DNA of 64,000 nucleotides, from positions 5,699,877-5,763,876 of the forward strand of contig JAWKLJ010000001.1 in NCBI GenBank assembly GCA_041392805.1, written 5' to 3'. Below, piece by piece: positions 46,678 to 54,377 of this stretch (position 1 is its first letter; every line of letters begins with the position of its first letter). Both the position numbers and the translations under genes were made by a program. Origin of the DNA: Saprospiraceae bacterium (lineage in GTDB: Bacteria; Bacteroidota; Bacteroidia; Chitinophagales; Saprospiraceae). The notes under the pieces were generated by a model. The model was not told the origin of the DNA. It did no database searches and worked only from the letters and a program-made list of their open reading frames with translations.

Positions 46678-48801
46678 CTATTCCACCATCAAAACCTCTA
46701 AAATCTGCCTGGCAGCAGCAGCAATTTTCGTCCCAGGACCAAACACGCCCGCCACGCCATGTTCATATAGGAAATTATAATCTTGGTGAGGAATGACGCC
46801 CCCTACAATGACTAATATATCTTCCCGTCCTAAAGCCGCCAGGGCCTTTATGGTGGCTGGTACGAGGGTTTTGTGGCCAGCAGCTAAGGAAGAGATACCC
46901 AGGATATGGACATCGTTCTCAGCGGCTTGTTGGGCGGCTTCCTCGGGCGTCTGGAAGAGCGGGCCGATGTCGACATCGAAGCCCAGGTCGGCAAAGCTGG
47001 TCGCAATGATCTTAGCACCACGGTCATGGCCATCCTGGCCAAGTTTGGCAATCATGATCCGGGGGCGCCGCCCCTCTTGCACCGCAAAAGCGTCTGCCAG
47101 GGCTTGTGTTTTTTTGAAATCATCATCCATACTTATTTCACTTGCATATACGCCAGAAATAGCGCGGGTGGTGGCTGTATAACGACCATATACTTTCTCC
47201 AGGGCCAGGGAAATTTCGCCGAGGGTGGCCCGGTGGCGAGCCGCCACTATGGCTGCTTCCAATAGATTGCCCTCGCCCGATGCCGCCAATTGCTGAAGCT
47301 GGTCCAGGGCTTGCTGCACCTGCTTTTCATTTCTGGTCTTTTTGATGGATTGAATGCGTTTGATTTGCGCTTCGCGCACGGCGGTATTATCGACCTCCAA
47401 AATATCTATGGAAGCGGCTTCGTCTGGCCGGAAAAGGTTTAGGCCCAAAATTAGGTCTTTGCCGCTATCAATCCGGGCTTGCTTGCGGGCGGCTGCCTCT
47501 TCGATCCGCATCTTGGGCAGCCCCTCTTCGATGGCTTTGGTCATGCCGCCAGCTGCCTCGACTTCTTCGATCAGGGCCCAGGCGCGCTCGGCCAATTGGT
47601 GGGTGAGGTATTCTACGTAGTAGGAGCCCGCCCAAGGGTCAACCACTTTGGTGATGTCGGTTTCTTTTTGCAAAAAAAGCTGGGTGTCCCTGGCAATTTT
47701 GGCCGAAAAGTCGGTGGGGAGGGCAATGGCTTCGTCGAGGGCATTGGTGTGCAAGGATTGGGTGCCTCCCATGGTGGCCGCCAGGGCTTCGATACAGGTT
47801 CGGGCAATATTATTGAAGGGGTCTTGCTCTGTCAAACTCCAACCGGAGGTTTGGCAGTGAGCGCGGAGGGCCATCGATTTGGGATTCTTGGGGTTGAATT
47901 GTTGAACAATCCGGGCCCAAAGGAGGCGCCCTGCCCGCATTTTAGCTATTTCCATAAAATGATTCATACCGATGCCCCAAAAGAAGGATAGGCGAGGCGC
48001 GAAATCATCTATTTTAAGTCCGGCAGCCAACCCGGTACGAATGTATTCCAGTCCATCTGCCAGCGTGTAAGCCAATTCCAGATCGGCCGTCGCCCCTGCT
48101 TCGTGCATGTGGTAACCACTGATACTGATGGAGTTGAATTTGGGCATATGTTGCGCAGCATAGGCAAAAATATCGGCGATGATCCGCATGGAAGGGGTAG
48201 GAGGGTAGATATAGGTATTGCGAACCATGAACTCTTTGAGGATGTCGTTTTGGATGGTTCCGCTAAGTTGTACTGGCTGTACACCTTGTTCTTCTGCCGC
48301 TACAATAAAAAAAGCCATGATTGGCAGGACGGCACCATTCATGGTCATCGACACCGACATTTTATCCAAGGGAATCTCCTCAAACAAGGTTTTCATATCC
48401 TCTACGCTATCAATGGCAACTCCTGCTTTCCCAACATCTCCCTGCACCCGCTCATGGTCAGAGTCGTAACCTCGATGCGTCGCCAGGTCGAAGGCCACCG
48501 ATAAGCCCTTTTGCCCCTGTGCCAGGTTGCGCCGATAAAACGCATTGCTTTCCTCTGCCGTCGAAAAACCTGCGTATTGCCGAATCGTCCATGGCCGAAC
48601 GGTGTACATAGAGCTGTAAGGCCCTCTCAGAAATGGAGGAATACCTGCTACATAACCCAAGTGATCGACCCCTTCCAAATCGGCATCCGAAAAACGAGAT
48701 TTAATTGGAATCTGTTCTGGTGTTGACCATTCAATTGGCTTAGGAGGCGTATTCCCAATATCTTTCCTAAGTGGGATTTGCTTAAAATCTGGCTTGGGCA
48801 T
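46678..48801 (-). CDS. scpA: Methylmalonyl-CoA mutase, large subunit
   Basis: This 707-residue enzyme interconverts (R)-methylmalonyl-CoA and succinyl-CoA with adenosylcobalamin. The N-terminal TIM-barrel (about 1-560) has RGPYSSMYTVRPWTIRQYAG, SVAFDLATHRGYDSDHERV and SISGYHMHEAGA. The C-terminal cobalamin domain (about 575-707) has KLGQDGHDRGAK with the DxHxxG cobalt-ligand histidine and ISSLAAGH. The subunit is full length. The small subunit is not in the window. A META lipoprotein gene lies 11 bp upstream on the same strand. The gene is also called mutB. Confidence 0.95.
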   Translation of the reverse strand: MPKPDFKQIPLRKDIGNTPPKPIEWSTPEQIPIKSRFSDADLEGVDHLGYVAGIPPFLRGPYSSMYTVRPWTIRQYAGFSTAEESNAFYRRNLAQGQKGLSVAFDLATHRGYDSDHERVQGDVGKAGVAIDSVEDMKTLFEEIPLDKMSVSMTMNGAVLPIMAFFIVAAEEQGVQPVQLSGTIQNDILKEFMVRNTYIYPPTPSMRIIADIFAYAAQHMPKFNSISISGYHMHEAGATADLELAYTLADGLEYIRTGLAAGLKIDDFAPRLSFFWGIGMNHFMEIAKMRAGRLLWARIVQQFNPKNPKSMALRAHCQTSGWSLTEQDPFNNIARTCIEALAATMGGTQSLHTNALDEAIALPTDFSAKIARDTQLFLQKETDITKVVDPWAGSYYVEYLTHQLAERAWALIEEVEAAGGMTKAIEEGLPKMRIEEAAARKQARIDSGKDLILGLNLFRPDEAASIDILEVDNTAVREAQIKRIQSIKKTRNEKQVQQALDQLQQLAASGEGNLLEAAIVAARHRATLGEISLALEKVYGRYTATTRAISGVYASEISMDDDFKKTQALADAFAVQEGRRPRIMIAKLGQDGHDRGAKIIATSFADLGFDVDIGPLFQTPEEAAQQAAENDVHILGISSLAAGHKTLVPATIKALAALGREDILVIVGGVIPHQDYNFLYEHGVAGVFGPGTKIAAAARQILEVLMVE

Positions 48802-48812
48802 GGCTTACTGTT

Positions 48813-49235
48813 TTATTGAAGCGTACTGGAGAATTTAATGTTTTTAAAAACTAAATCTCCTTCTTTCGTTCTGAGCACCAATTGCTCTCCCTTGAAGCCA
48901 AAGATTTGGACATTCGCCAGGTAGTTATAGTATTGCTTTTCGAGTTCTCCATTCACCGGACAATCTTCATTGGTGCGTCCTATTCCACCAAAGACTTTTA
49001 GTTCATTGCCACTTGCATTGTAGGTTGCATTGTAACGATTGCAAGGACCTTGCCCGAAGAGGGTCCCTGCTTCGAAGGAAAGGGTAAAGGTGGTGCCACC
49101 TGGCAATTTAGTAGGCATTTGTACCAATTCCCAAGCGGTTTGTTCTATCTTACCATCGACTAGCGGATTCTCTTGCTTGCAATTGCTCAATAGAAAAAGG
49201 GAAAGTAGCGTGCCTAAGATGCAACTGTTTTTCAT
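48813..49235 (-). CDS. META-domain (DUF306/HslJ-like) lipoprotein
   Basis: This is a 140-residue lipoprotein (MKNSCILGTLLSLFLLSNC, lipobox LSNC). The mature part is a META domain: TAWELVQMPTKLPGGTTFTL, GQGPCNRYNATYNASGNELKVF and QIFGFKGEQLVLR. META domains occur in envelope and heat-shock-type proteins without a defined activity. A TAnnTTTG box lies 22 bp upstream of the ATG, and methylmalonyl-CoA mutase follows after 11 bp, so this gene probably leads that transcript. Confidence 0.85.
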   Translation of the reverse strand: MKNSCILGTLLSLFLLSNCKQENPLVDGKIEQTAWELVQMPTKLPGGTTFTLSFEAGTLFGQGPCNRYNATYNASGNELKVFGGIGRTNEDCPVNGELEKQYYNYLANVQIFGFKGEQLVLRTKEGDLVFKNIKFSSTLQ

Positions 49236-49256
49236 GTGTTTTTACTTATATTGCTA

Positions 49257-49264
49257 CAAAAGTA
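49257..49264 (-). promoter_or_regulatory. -7 box (TACTTTTG) for the META/mutase transcript
   Basis: The reverse complement of 49257-49264 reads TACTTTTG, an exact TAnnTTTG match, 22 bp before the ATG at 49235. No clear -33 TTTG is seen. Confidence 0.55.
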
Positions 49265-49288
49265 AGGAATCTTTGGTTACCTGTCTAT

Positions 49289-49371
49289 GGCTATTTTGGT
49301 CATCGTAGCGCTGGTATGATGGTCAAAATGAGCCTCGCCAGAACGCATAGCTGACTATTTTTGCTTCCCAA
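49289..49371. repeat. Dispersed palindromic element (copy 2 of 25771-25853)
   Basis: This 83-bp core is about 92 percent identical to 25771-25853. Its hairpin arms TTTTGGTCATC (49294-49304) and GATGGTCAAAA (49318-49328) differ from copy 1 at one base in each arm, but both changes give G-U pairs. The right-end motif CCACCTCCAAACA recurs at about 49429-49441. Confidence 0.85.
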
Positions 49372-49721
49372 ATCGACCGTAGGGAGATTCATGAACACCA
49401 AAAATTAAGCAGTCAGTGAATAAAGGACCACCTCCAAACAAGCGCTAAGGTAACGTGAGTGAAAGCCCGATCTTTGGCGGATAATTGCTAAGAGCTTGCC
49501 TTGTTTAGCATAAAATTGAGCTCGCTTTCGCTCGTTCATAACCCGCTGAACAAGTCTATTCAAAAAAATCAGGCTTAGCACAATTAGCTCAAGGCCAGTT
49601 TTTACCGCCAAAGACAACGAAGGATCAAAGGTCCTAATATCGAAAGCGTCAGGATCGAATTTTTTTGCGCACCACCAATACTTTTTGATCCGAGAAATCC
49701 AAGCGAAGTCATAAACACAAC

Positions 49722-49894
49722 AAGGGCTTTCTCATAAAAATCCGTTTCACCAATTTTCAACATTTTTCGCCCCGACCCTGAAGGGAGAAAGGTTGAAAAT
49801 CGCTGAAACTCCCTTTAGGGATGGGGCGAAATTCAGCGATTTTTGACCTTTCGGACTGGTTTTCAATACAATTATTTTTTATGAGAAAGCCCTT
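49722..49894. mobile_element. MITE-like element, 19-bp TIRs and 10-bp direct repeats
   Basis: AAGGGCTTTCTCATAAAAA (49722-49740) and its exact inverse (49876-49894) bound a 173-bp element. The direct repeat TAAACACAAC flanks it at 49712-49721 and 49895-49904, which fits a target duplication. Inside is a second long palindrome with TTTCGCCCC and GGGGCGAAA as outer ends and ACCCTGAAGGGAG facing CTCCCTTTAGGG. It has no coding sequence, so it would need a transposase supplied elsewhere. Confidence 0.85.
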
Positions 49895-49957
49895 TAAACA
49901 CAACTTACGCTGCGCTTTCTGCGCAAGTATTTTGATAGTGTACTGCGTTGGGATTTT

Positions 49958-50223
49958 GTGCCTGATAGTAATGTACCGGAGCGATTGGAAGGTGAAAAAG
50001 TAGAAGGCTTAGTACAGGCAAGGAAGCCGCAGAAAATACCACAAGTACTCCTTGAAGGAGAAGTGACATGCCTACTGAAGGCGGTTGACAACCTAAAATG
50101 GACTTGCGAAATATCCAGGAACTGCTGGGCCATGAAAGTAGTAAAACGACGGAAATTTACACGCATATTACCAAAAAAAGTTGGGGGAAAATCAAAAGCC
50201 CTTTGGATGATTTGGAAATTTAA
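49958..50223 (+). pseudogene. Tyrosine recombinase remnant with internal deletion
   Basis: Two pieces of a phage-integrase-type recombinase are visible in different frames. The first frame reads KPQKIPQVLLEGEVTCLLKA with VDNLK, the segment just before the catalytic domain. The second frame, from ATG 50098, reads MDLRNIQELLGHESSKTTEI and YTHITKKSWGKIKSPLDDL, the C-terminal end with the catalytic His of GH and the active-site Tyr. The core between them, including the first catalytic Arg, is missing, so the junction near 50092-50100 is a deletion. The N-terminal part is not recognisable. Confidence 0.8.
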
Positions 50224-50243
50224 TGCAAAAAAATTATATTTAC

Positions 50244-50408
50244 TTAGGAACATTCGAATAATAAGTTCGGCAATTGTGGGTCGGCTATTTTGTGGCCAGG
50301 CGAGCCAAAAAACGCAGGCGTAGCCGAAGCTACGGCGAGTATTTTTGGCGAAGCATGGTCACAAAAGAGGCAGCCAGAAAGTCGAAGTTATTGTTTGAAC
50401 GTTCCTTA
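50244..50408. repeat. Long imperfect hairpin element (~165 bp)
   Basis: The ends AGGAACATTCGAATAATAAG (from 50246) and GAACGTTCCTTAAG (to 50410) are imperfect inverses. Inside, TTTTGTGGCCA pairs with TGGTCACAAAA, and GGCGTAGCC with GGCTACG-type sequence. The whole fragment can fold as a single stem of about 80 bp with bulges. Confidence 0.7.
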
Positions 50409-50458
50409 AGCTGAAAAAATCAACCCCAAATGCCTGCATTTCCATTTTCACCTCATCA

Positions 50459-50501
50459 AAATGCCCTTTGGCGCCACCATCAAGGCCGCCAAAGGGCATT
50501 T
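50459..50501 (+). terminator. 15-bp perfect hairpin, terminator-like
   Basis: AAATGCCCTTTGGCG (50459-50473) and CGCCAAAGGGCATTT (50487-50501) form a perfect stem with a 13-base loop, followed by GTTTTT. No intact gene lies directly before it, so it may be left from a lost gene. Confidence 0.65.
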
Positions 50502-50519
50502 GTTTTTCAAGCTGTCCAC

Positions 50520-50576
50520 ACCCCGTCTATTGCGGCCATCCAACCTATTTGGCTGGATGGCTGCAATAGACGGGGT
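50520..50576. repeat. 23-bp near-perfect inverted repeat
   Basis: The arms 50520-50542 and 50554-50576 pair at 22 of 23 positions, and the exception can form G-U. Stem sequence includes CCCCGTCTATTGC and GCAATAGACGGGG. It follows the previous hairpin by 18 bp. Confidence 0.8.
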
Positions 50577-50737
50577 GACAAAGCGGGTTTACCCGTTAGT
50601 TGGAGGTGACGGGGAACTGTAGTTAGCGGGCAGGCCAAGAAAACACGAACGCCTTAACGATAACACCCTGACGACAGGTGCTTTATGACAAGAAAAATGG
50701 AATATGACGATTACAATTGACTTGAAATACAATCATT

Positions 50738-51640
50738 ATGAGCGAAATTAAAACAATAGTAGTGTGTGGAGCTACGGGCAAGCAAGGCGGGGCGGTGCTT
50801 GAGGCTCTCGTGCAAAGTGGTGCTTGGAAAGTAGTAGCCATTTCAAGAGAAACCACCAGTGATAAGGCAGAAGAGATTAAGAAAAAGGGAGTTCCGGTTA
50901 TACAAGCCGACCTTGCTGACAGATCCTCGTTGGTAAACGCCTTTAAAGGAGCCTATGCCGTATATGGCGTTACCATGCCATTGAATCCGAAAGGCAAGCT
51001 CGACACAGAGTATGAATGGCTGCAAGGACAGAACATCGTGGAGGCATGCGTTGCTAAAAACATTCAGCACCTTGTTCTGAGCACGGTGCTATATGTTGAA
51101 GAAGGGCAGGAAAAAACACTTACCTACGTGAAGCGAAAAGTAGATATTGAGGGCCTGGTAAAGGAAAAGAATATACCATACACCTTTCTCTGTCCCAGTT
51201 CATTTATGGACGATTTTGGTGGCGAGTATTTGCCTGTTAAAAAAAATGTAATTACGGGTACAGCTGCCAATGATGCGAAGCTACCCCATATAGCTTGCCG
51301 TGATATTGGCAAAATGGCGGCTTTAGCGTTTGCAGATCCTGACAATTTCAAAGGCAAAAAGCTAAATCTTATTGGTGATTTTATTTCAGGAAACGAACTC
51401 GCAGAAATAGCAACAAAATTATCGGATACCAAGACTTACAAGCATAAACCTGTTCCCCTACTTCTGATGTATCTGTTTGCCAGAGAATGGATTCCTTTAA
51501 GAAAACATTTTGAACGATGGGGCCGGGAACCCTATCCTGAAGAAATACTGCGAGCAATGAAACAGACCCGGGAGCTACTTCCCGAAGCATTGACATTTGA
51601 GCAGTATCTGAAGTGGAAAGGATGGGATAAGAAACTTTAG
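50738..51640 (+). CDS. NmrA-family NAD(P)-binding protein
   Basis: This 300-residue protein is an atypical short-chain dehydrogenase. The N-terminal Rossmann motif IVVCGATGKQGGAVLEAL (about 7-24) and NmrA features ADLADRSSLVNAFKGAYAVYG and RKVDIEGLVKEKNIPYTFLCP are present. It lacks the SDR YxxxK catalytic pair, so it may sense redox state of NAD(P) rather than catalyse, as HSCARG/NmrA proteins do. It lies alone in the accessory region, with hairpins upstream and an attC-like fold 18 bp downstream, like a one-gene cassette. Confidence 0.85.
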   Translation: MSEIKTIVVCGATGKQGGAVLEALVQSGAWKVVAISRETTSDKAEEIKKKGVPVIQADLADRSSLVNAFKGAYAVYGVTMPLNPKGKLDTEYEWLQGQNIVEACVAKNIQHLVLSTVLYVEEGQEKTLTYVKRKVDIEGLVKEKNIPYTFLCPSSFMDDFGGEYLPVKKNVITGTAANDAKLPHIACRDIGKMAALAFADPDNFKGKKLNLIGDFISGNELAEIATKLSDTKTYKHKPVPLLLMYLFAREWIPLRKHFERWGREPYPEEILRAMKQTRELLPEALTFEQYLKWKGWDKKL

Positions 51641-51657
51641 AAACAAGAAGCCCGAAC

Positions 51658-51723
51658 CGCTAACAAGGTATATGCGATAACGCTCCCTAAACGGTCGCAC
51701 TACGCATATACAAAACGTTGAAC
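51658..51723. other. attC-like folded site downstream of the NmrA gene
   Basis: CGCTAAC (51658-51664), then GTATATGCG (51668-51676) paired with CGCATATAC (51703-51711), then GTTGAAC (51717-51723) form a nested symmetry like the R''-L''-L'-R' boxes of integron attC sites. GTTGAAC fits GTTRRRY; the left box is a weaker fit to RYYYAAC. The length, 66 bp, is within the attC range. No integron integrase is in the window, so this is a candidate only. Confidence 0.4.
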
Positions 51724-51822
51724 AAAACCTCCTAAACTTCCACTCTTAATACCCTGATAATCATTTCGATACAATCATTTTCATGCTAATTTTGGTGTAG
51801 TTTTTCACCAAAAAAATAAAGC

Positions 51823-52698
51823 ATGATGAAAAAGAATGAAGGTTATCTGACTGATCTGCGAGAATGGTTGGTACTGCGCAACTACAGTGCGGCAACAGTA
51901 AGCGCGTACACCACTGCGTTAGGTCAATTTTTAGCCTGGCGATCGTCGGTAGGTTTGGGGGTTACGATTGCGCAAGAGGATGCCCGGCGCTATTTGTTGC
52001 ACCGCTATGATCAAGGCCGTCGTTGGCAGACCATCAATGGAGATTATTCGGCTATGCAAAAGTTTTTTGTACATGTATTGGGGCAGGAATGGAAGGTTGA
52101 TCACCTGCCACGTCCGCGCAAAGAGCGAAGTCTGCCGGCCGTGTTGTCGGTGCAGGAGGTGGAACGGCTTATCAACGCGGGTAAGACTTACAAGCACCAG
52201 GTTTTTATGACCTTGTTGTACGGTACGGGTCTGAGGTTGAGCGAAGCGTTGAACCTGGAGATCACGCACATAGACGGCGAACGTCGACAGCTAAGGATCG
52301 TAAAAGGAAAAGGAGCCAAAGACCGCTATGTGACCATACCGGAATGCCTGCTGGAGATACTGCGCGGCTACTACCGGGTGTATCGCCCGGGTAAATTCCT
52401 GTTCAATGGCCAATACCGCAACAGCCGCTGGGCGCAGCGCAGTGCCCAATACGCACTGGAGCAGGCCAGGCAGGCTGCGGGTGTGGAAAGGCGGGTGTCG
52501 CCCCACCTGTTGCGGCATTGCTACGCGACGCACCATTTGGAAAAAGGCACCAACCTCGTATATTTGAAGGATCAAATGGGCCATAAAAACCTCAAAACTA
52601 CGGCTCGTTATGTGCATCTATGTGTAGAATACCATCGGCAAGTGAAACACCCAATGGAGGGTATGCAGCTGAATTTTCGGCCCCAACAGGCGGGATAG
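51823..52698 (+). CDS. Tyrosine-type recombinase/integrase
   Basis: This 291-residue enzyme has an N-terminal SAM-like core-binding domain (about 8-88, YLTDLREWLVLRNYSAATVS) and a catalytic domain (about 105-270). The catalytic residues are R138 in GTGLRLSEAL, Lys in VKGKGAKDR, H228 and R231 in SPHLLRHCYATH, H254 in MGHKNLKTT and Y263 in ARYVHL. It cuts and joins DNA through the tyrosine. Its last 79 bp overlap the IS91-type transposase in another frame, so the two are probably translationally coupled and belong to the same mobile element. Confidence 0.93.
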   Translation: MMKKNEGYLTDLREWLVLRNYSAATVSAYTTALGQFLAWRSSVGLGVTIAQEDARRYLLHRYDQGRRWQTINGDYSAMQKFFVHVLGQEWKVDHLPRPRKERSLPAVLSVQEVERLINAGKTYKHQVFMTLLYGTGLRLSEALNLEITHIDGERRQLRIVKGKGAKDRYVTIPECLLEILRGYYRVYRPGKFLFNGQYRNSRWAQRSAQYALEQARQAAGVERRVSPHLLRHCYATHHLEKGTNLVYLKDQMGHKNLKTTARYVHLCVEYHRQVKHPMEGMQLNFRPQQAG

Positions 52699-53912
52699 GC
52701 GACTTGTTTCGCGATCATGGGGAGGCCTACATAGCGGCGTATCGTCCGGACTTACGTAAAATCAAACTGATCCGCTCAATACGCGTATGCAGGACAGCGG
52801 CCTTGGGTGGCAAACGGTTCACTTGCCAGGATTGTGGCCACCAATGGTATCGTTATTATTCTTGTGGCAACAGCCACTGCCCGCTGTGTCAGGGCGACAG
52901 GAGGGAGTCATGGTACGATGGGATCAACGAAAAGTTACTCCATGTTCCCTATGTGCATATGACCTTCACGCTGCCTCATGAGTTCAATGGACTGTGCCGC
53001 CTGCATCCGGAGCAGATGTATAATATGCTATTCCGTGCCGCCTGGTCTACGATACGCGACCTATGTGCCGACGCCAAACAGGTGGGAGGCCTACCTGGTA
53101 TGACGGCAGTACTACACACGTGGGGTTCAGACCTGAAGCACCACGTCCATGTGCACTGCCTGGTAACCTGGGGCGGGTATGACGAGCAAACAGGGCAATG
53201 GCATTGGCCCAAAGTGAAGGGTAAGCTACTAAAGTATCGCTTGGTGCGGCGCACATTCCGCGACAATTACCTTTCCATGCTCCAATCCTGGATGAAGGAC
53301 GAGCGCCACGAAAACCCCGTTTACCACCAGTCATACGAATCACTGAGTGCTGAGGTGATAAAAAAGCAATGGGTGGTGAACCAGCAGCCACCGACGGCGA
53401 AGGCGGAGGTGATCAACGCCTACCTGAGCCGCTATATATGCCGCATCGGGATATCGGACAAACGCATAGTCTATGATGCCTCCAAACAAGAGGTACGCCT
53501 AGAGTACAAGGACTACCGCCAGCAAAAAGCAGGACAGGCAGCACCTATAGCCTATCGGTCCCTCACTCCACTATTGGCCATAGATATGATATTACAGCAT
53601 GTAGTGCCCGCCTACTTTCGCCGCACGCGAAACTACGGTCTGCATTTTACCACCACACGGATGCGTCTGGAAGACAAACTGCCCCAAGAAGTAAAGAAAA
53701 ATCCCGACACGGTATGCGAGCTGATCCGGTTGCTCAAAGCATTGCTACGCCAGCAGTTGCCGGCATGTGAATCGTGTGGGAGTACGGCAGTGCCGAAAGA
53801 GGAGCAGGTGCCCCCAGACATGGAATATGTAAGGCGGTATCTGTATTTGGGTCGGCGAGCCCCACCGGCACCTACCCAAATGCAGACAGGCGTAGCAAAT
53901 AAGGCGGCATAA
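52620..53912 (+). CDS. IS91-family (HUH) transposase
   Basis: This 430-residue rolling-circle-type transposase has an N-terminal zinc-binding region with Cys at about 69, 72, 82, 87 and 90 (FTCQDCGHQW, SCGNSHCPLCQ). The HUH metal motif HHVHVHC (His 177 and 179) and the later AYLSRYICRIGIS segment, where IS91 enzymes carry catalytic Tyr residues, follow. The tail has a Cys pair, ACESCGSTAVP. The first ATG (52620) lies inside the recombinase gene; the first ~25 residues are less family-like. The gene is intact. Confidence 0.92.
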   Translation: MCRIPSASETPNGGYAAEFSAPTGGIGDLFRDHGEAYIAAYRPDLRKIKLIRSIRVCRTAALGGKRFTCQDCGHQWYRYYSCGNSHCPLCQGDRRESWYDGINEKLLHVPYVHMTFTLPHEFNGLCRLHPEQMYNMLFRAAWSTIRDLCADAKQVGGLPGMTAVLHTWGSDLKHHVHVHCLVTWGGYDEQTGQWHWPKVKGKLLKYRLVRRTFRDNYLSMLQSWMKDERHENPVYHQSYESLSAEVIKKQWVVNQQPPTAKAEVINAYLSRYICRIGISDKRIVYDASKQEVRLEYKDYRQQKAGQAAPIAYRSLTPLLAIDMILQHVVPAYFRRTRNYGLHFTTTRMRLEDKLPQEVKKNPDTVCELIRLLKALLRQQLPACESCGSTAVPKEEQVPPDMEYVRRYLYLGRRAPPAPTQMQTGVANKAA

Positions 53913-54377
53913 GCATGGCCTGGAAGCCACTTCCAGTAAGGAGAGATATTGTTGTAAAAAAAACAAACCCCAGTTGAAACCAAAACAAGCCTGAAAAGGG
54001 GAGCACCGTCTTGTAAAAAACAGTATCTTGAAGACTCAAAACTGTTGTACAGCCCAACGGAAGAGAAACGATGTTCCCTTATAATAGCAGAGCGCTTCTC
54101 CGGGCAGGAGCTTTCGTTCAACTGAACTGTCTGCGCCTTTAGGCTGCCCTGGGTAGCTCTTTGTTGGGGCGGGCGCAGACAGTCCTTTGAGTTAGATGCA
54201 AGCTAAAAAAAATAAAACTCAAAGGAATTATGGAACTAAACATTGAATTTTTTATTGTGTGAAAAATGCATCCAGAAACTGCTTTGGAAGTGAAAGAAGG
54301 AAAAATATGCACGCTAGATAAGCAATGTAAATAATATCAACCACAATAGTGAAGCACCGCTAGCATTATAATAACGT
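53913..54377. other. 465-bp intergenic region holding the mobile-element end
   Basis: This region contains short hairpins after the transposase, the probable element end at about 54115, the attC-like site 54116-54197 and a ~180-bp AT-rich leader to the LLM gene. A leftward frame here (53633-54121) mirrors the transposase and is not credible. Confidence 0.6.
54116..54197. other. attC-like folded site after the IS91-like element
   Basis: GTTCAAC (54116-54122) fits RYYYAAC and GTTAGAT (54191-54197) fits GTTRRRY. Between them ACTGTCTGCGCC (54126-54137) and GGCGCAGACAGT (54172-54183) form a perfect 12-bp stem. The total length of 82 bp and the box order match integron attC sites, but spacer lengths (3 and 7) are not typical. 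It may instead be part of the IS91 end or its target. Confidence 0.45.

Larger units (their letters stand above)
51724..54115 (+). mobile_element. IS91-like element with tyrosine recombinase and HUH transposase
   Basis: Two overlapping genes, a tyrosine recombinase (51823-52698) and an IS91-type transposase (52620-53912), form one mobile unit, visibly more GC-rich than its flanks. The right part holds short hairpins (e.g. TGGAAG / CTTCCA near 53920). The right end was placed where the tetranucleotide GTTC follows (54116), because IS91 relatives insert next to GTTC or CTTG. No terminal inverted repeats are expected. Both boundaries are approximate. Confidence 0.55.

Noticed and set aside
49405..49617. 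70-codon leftward frame in the accessory hotspot
   Set aside because: No recognisable family, no promoter, and it overlaps the end of a dispersed repeat; possibly a decayed gene but not supportable.
53633..54121. 162-codon leftward frame opposite the IS91 transposase end
   Set aside because: It is a mirror frame of the transposase gene running into the element end.
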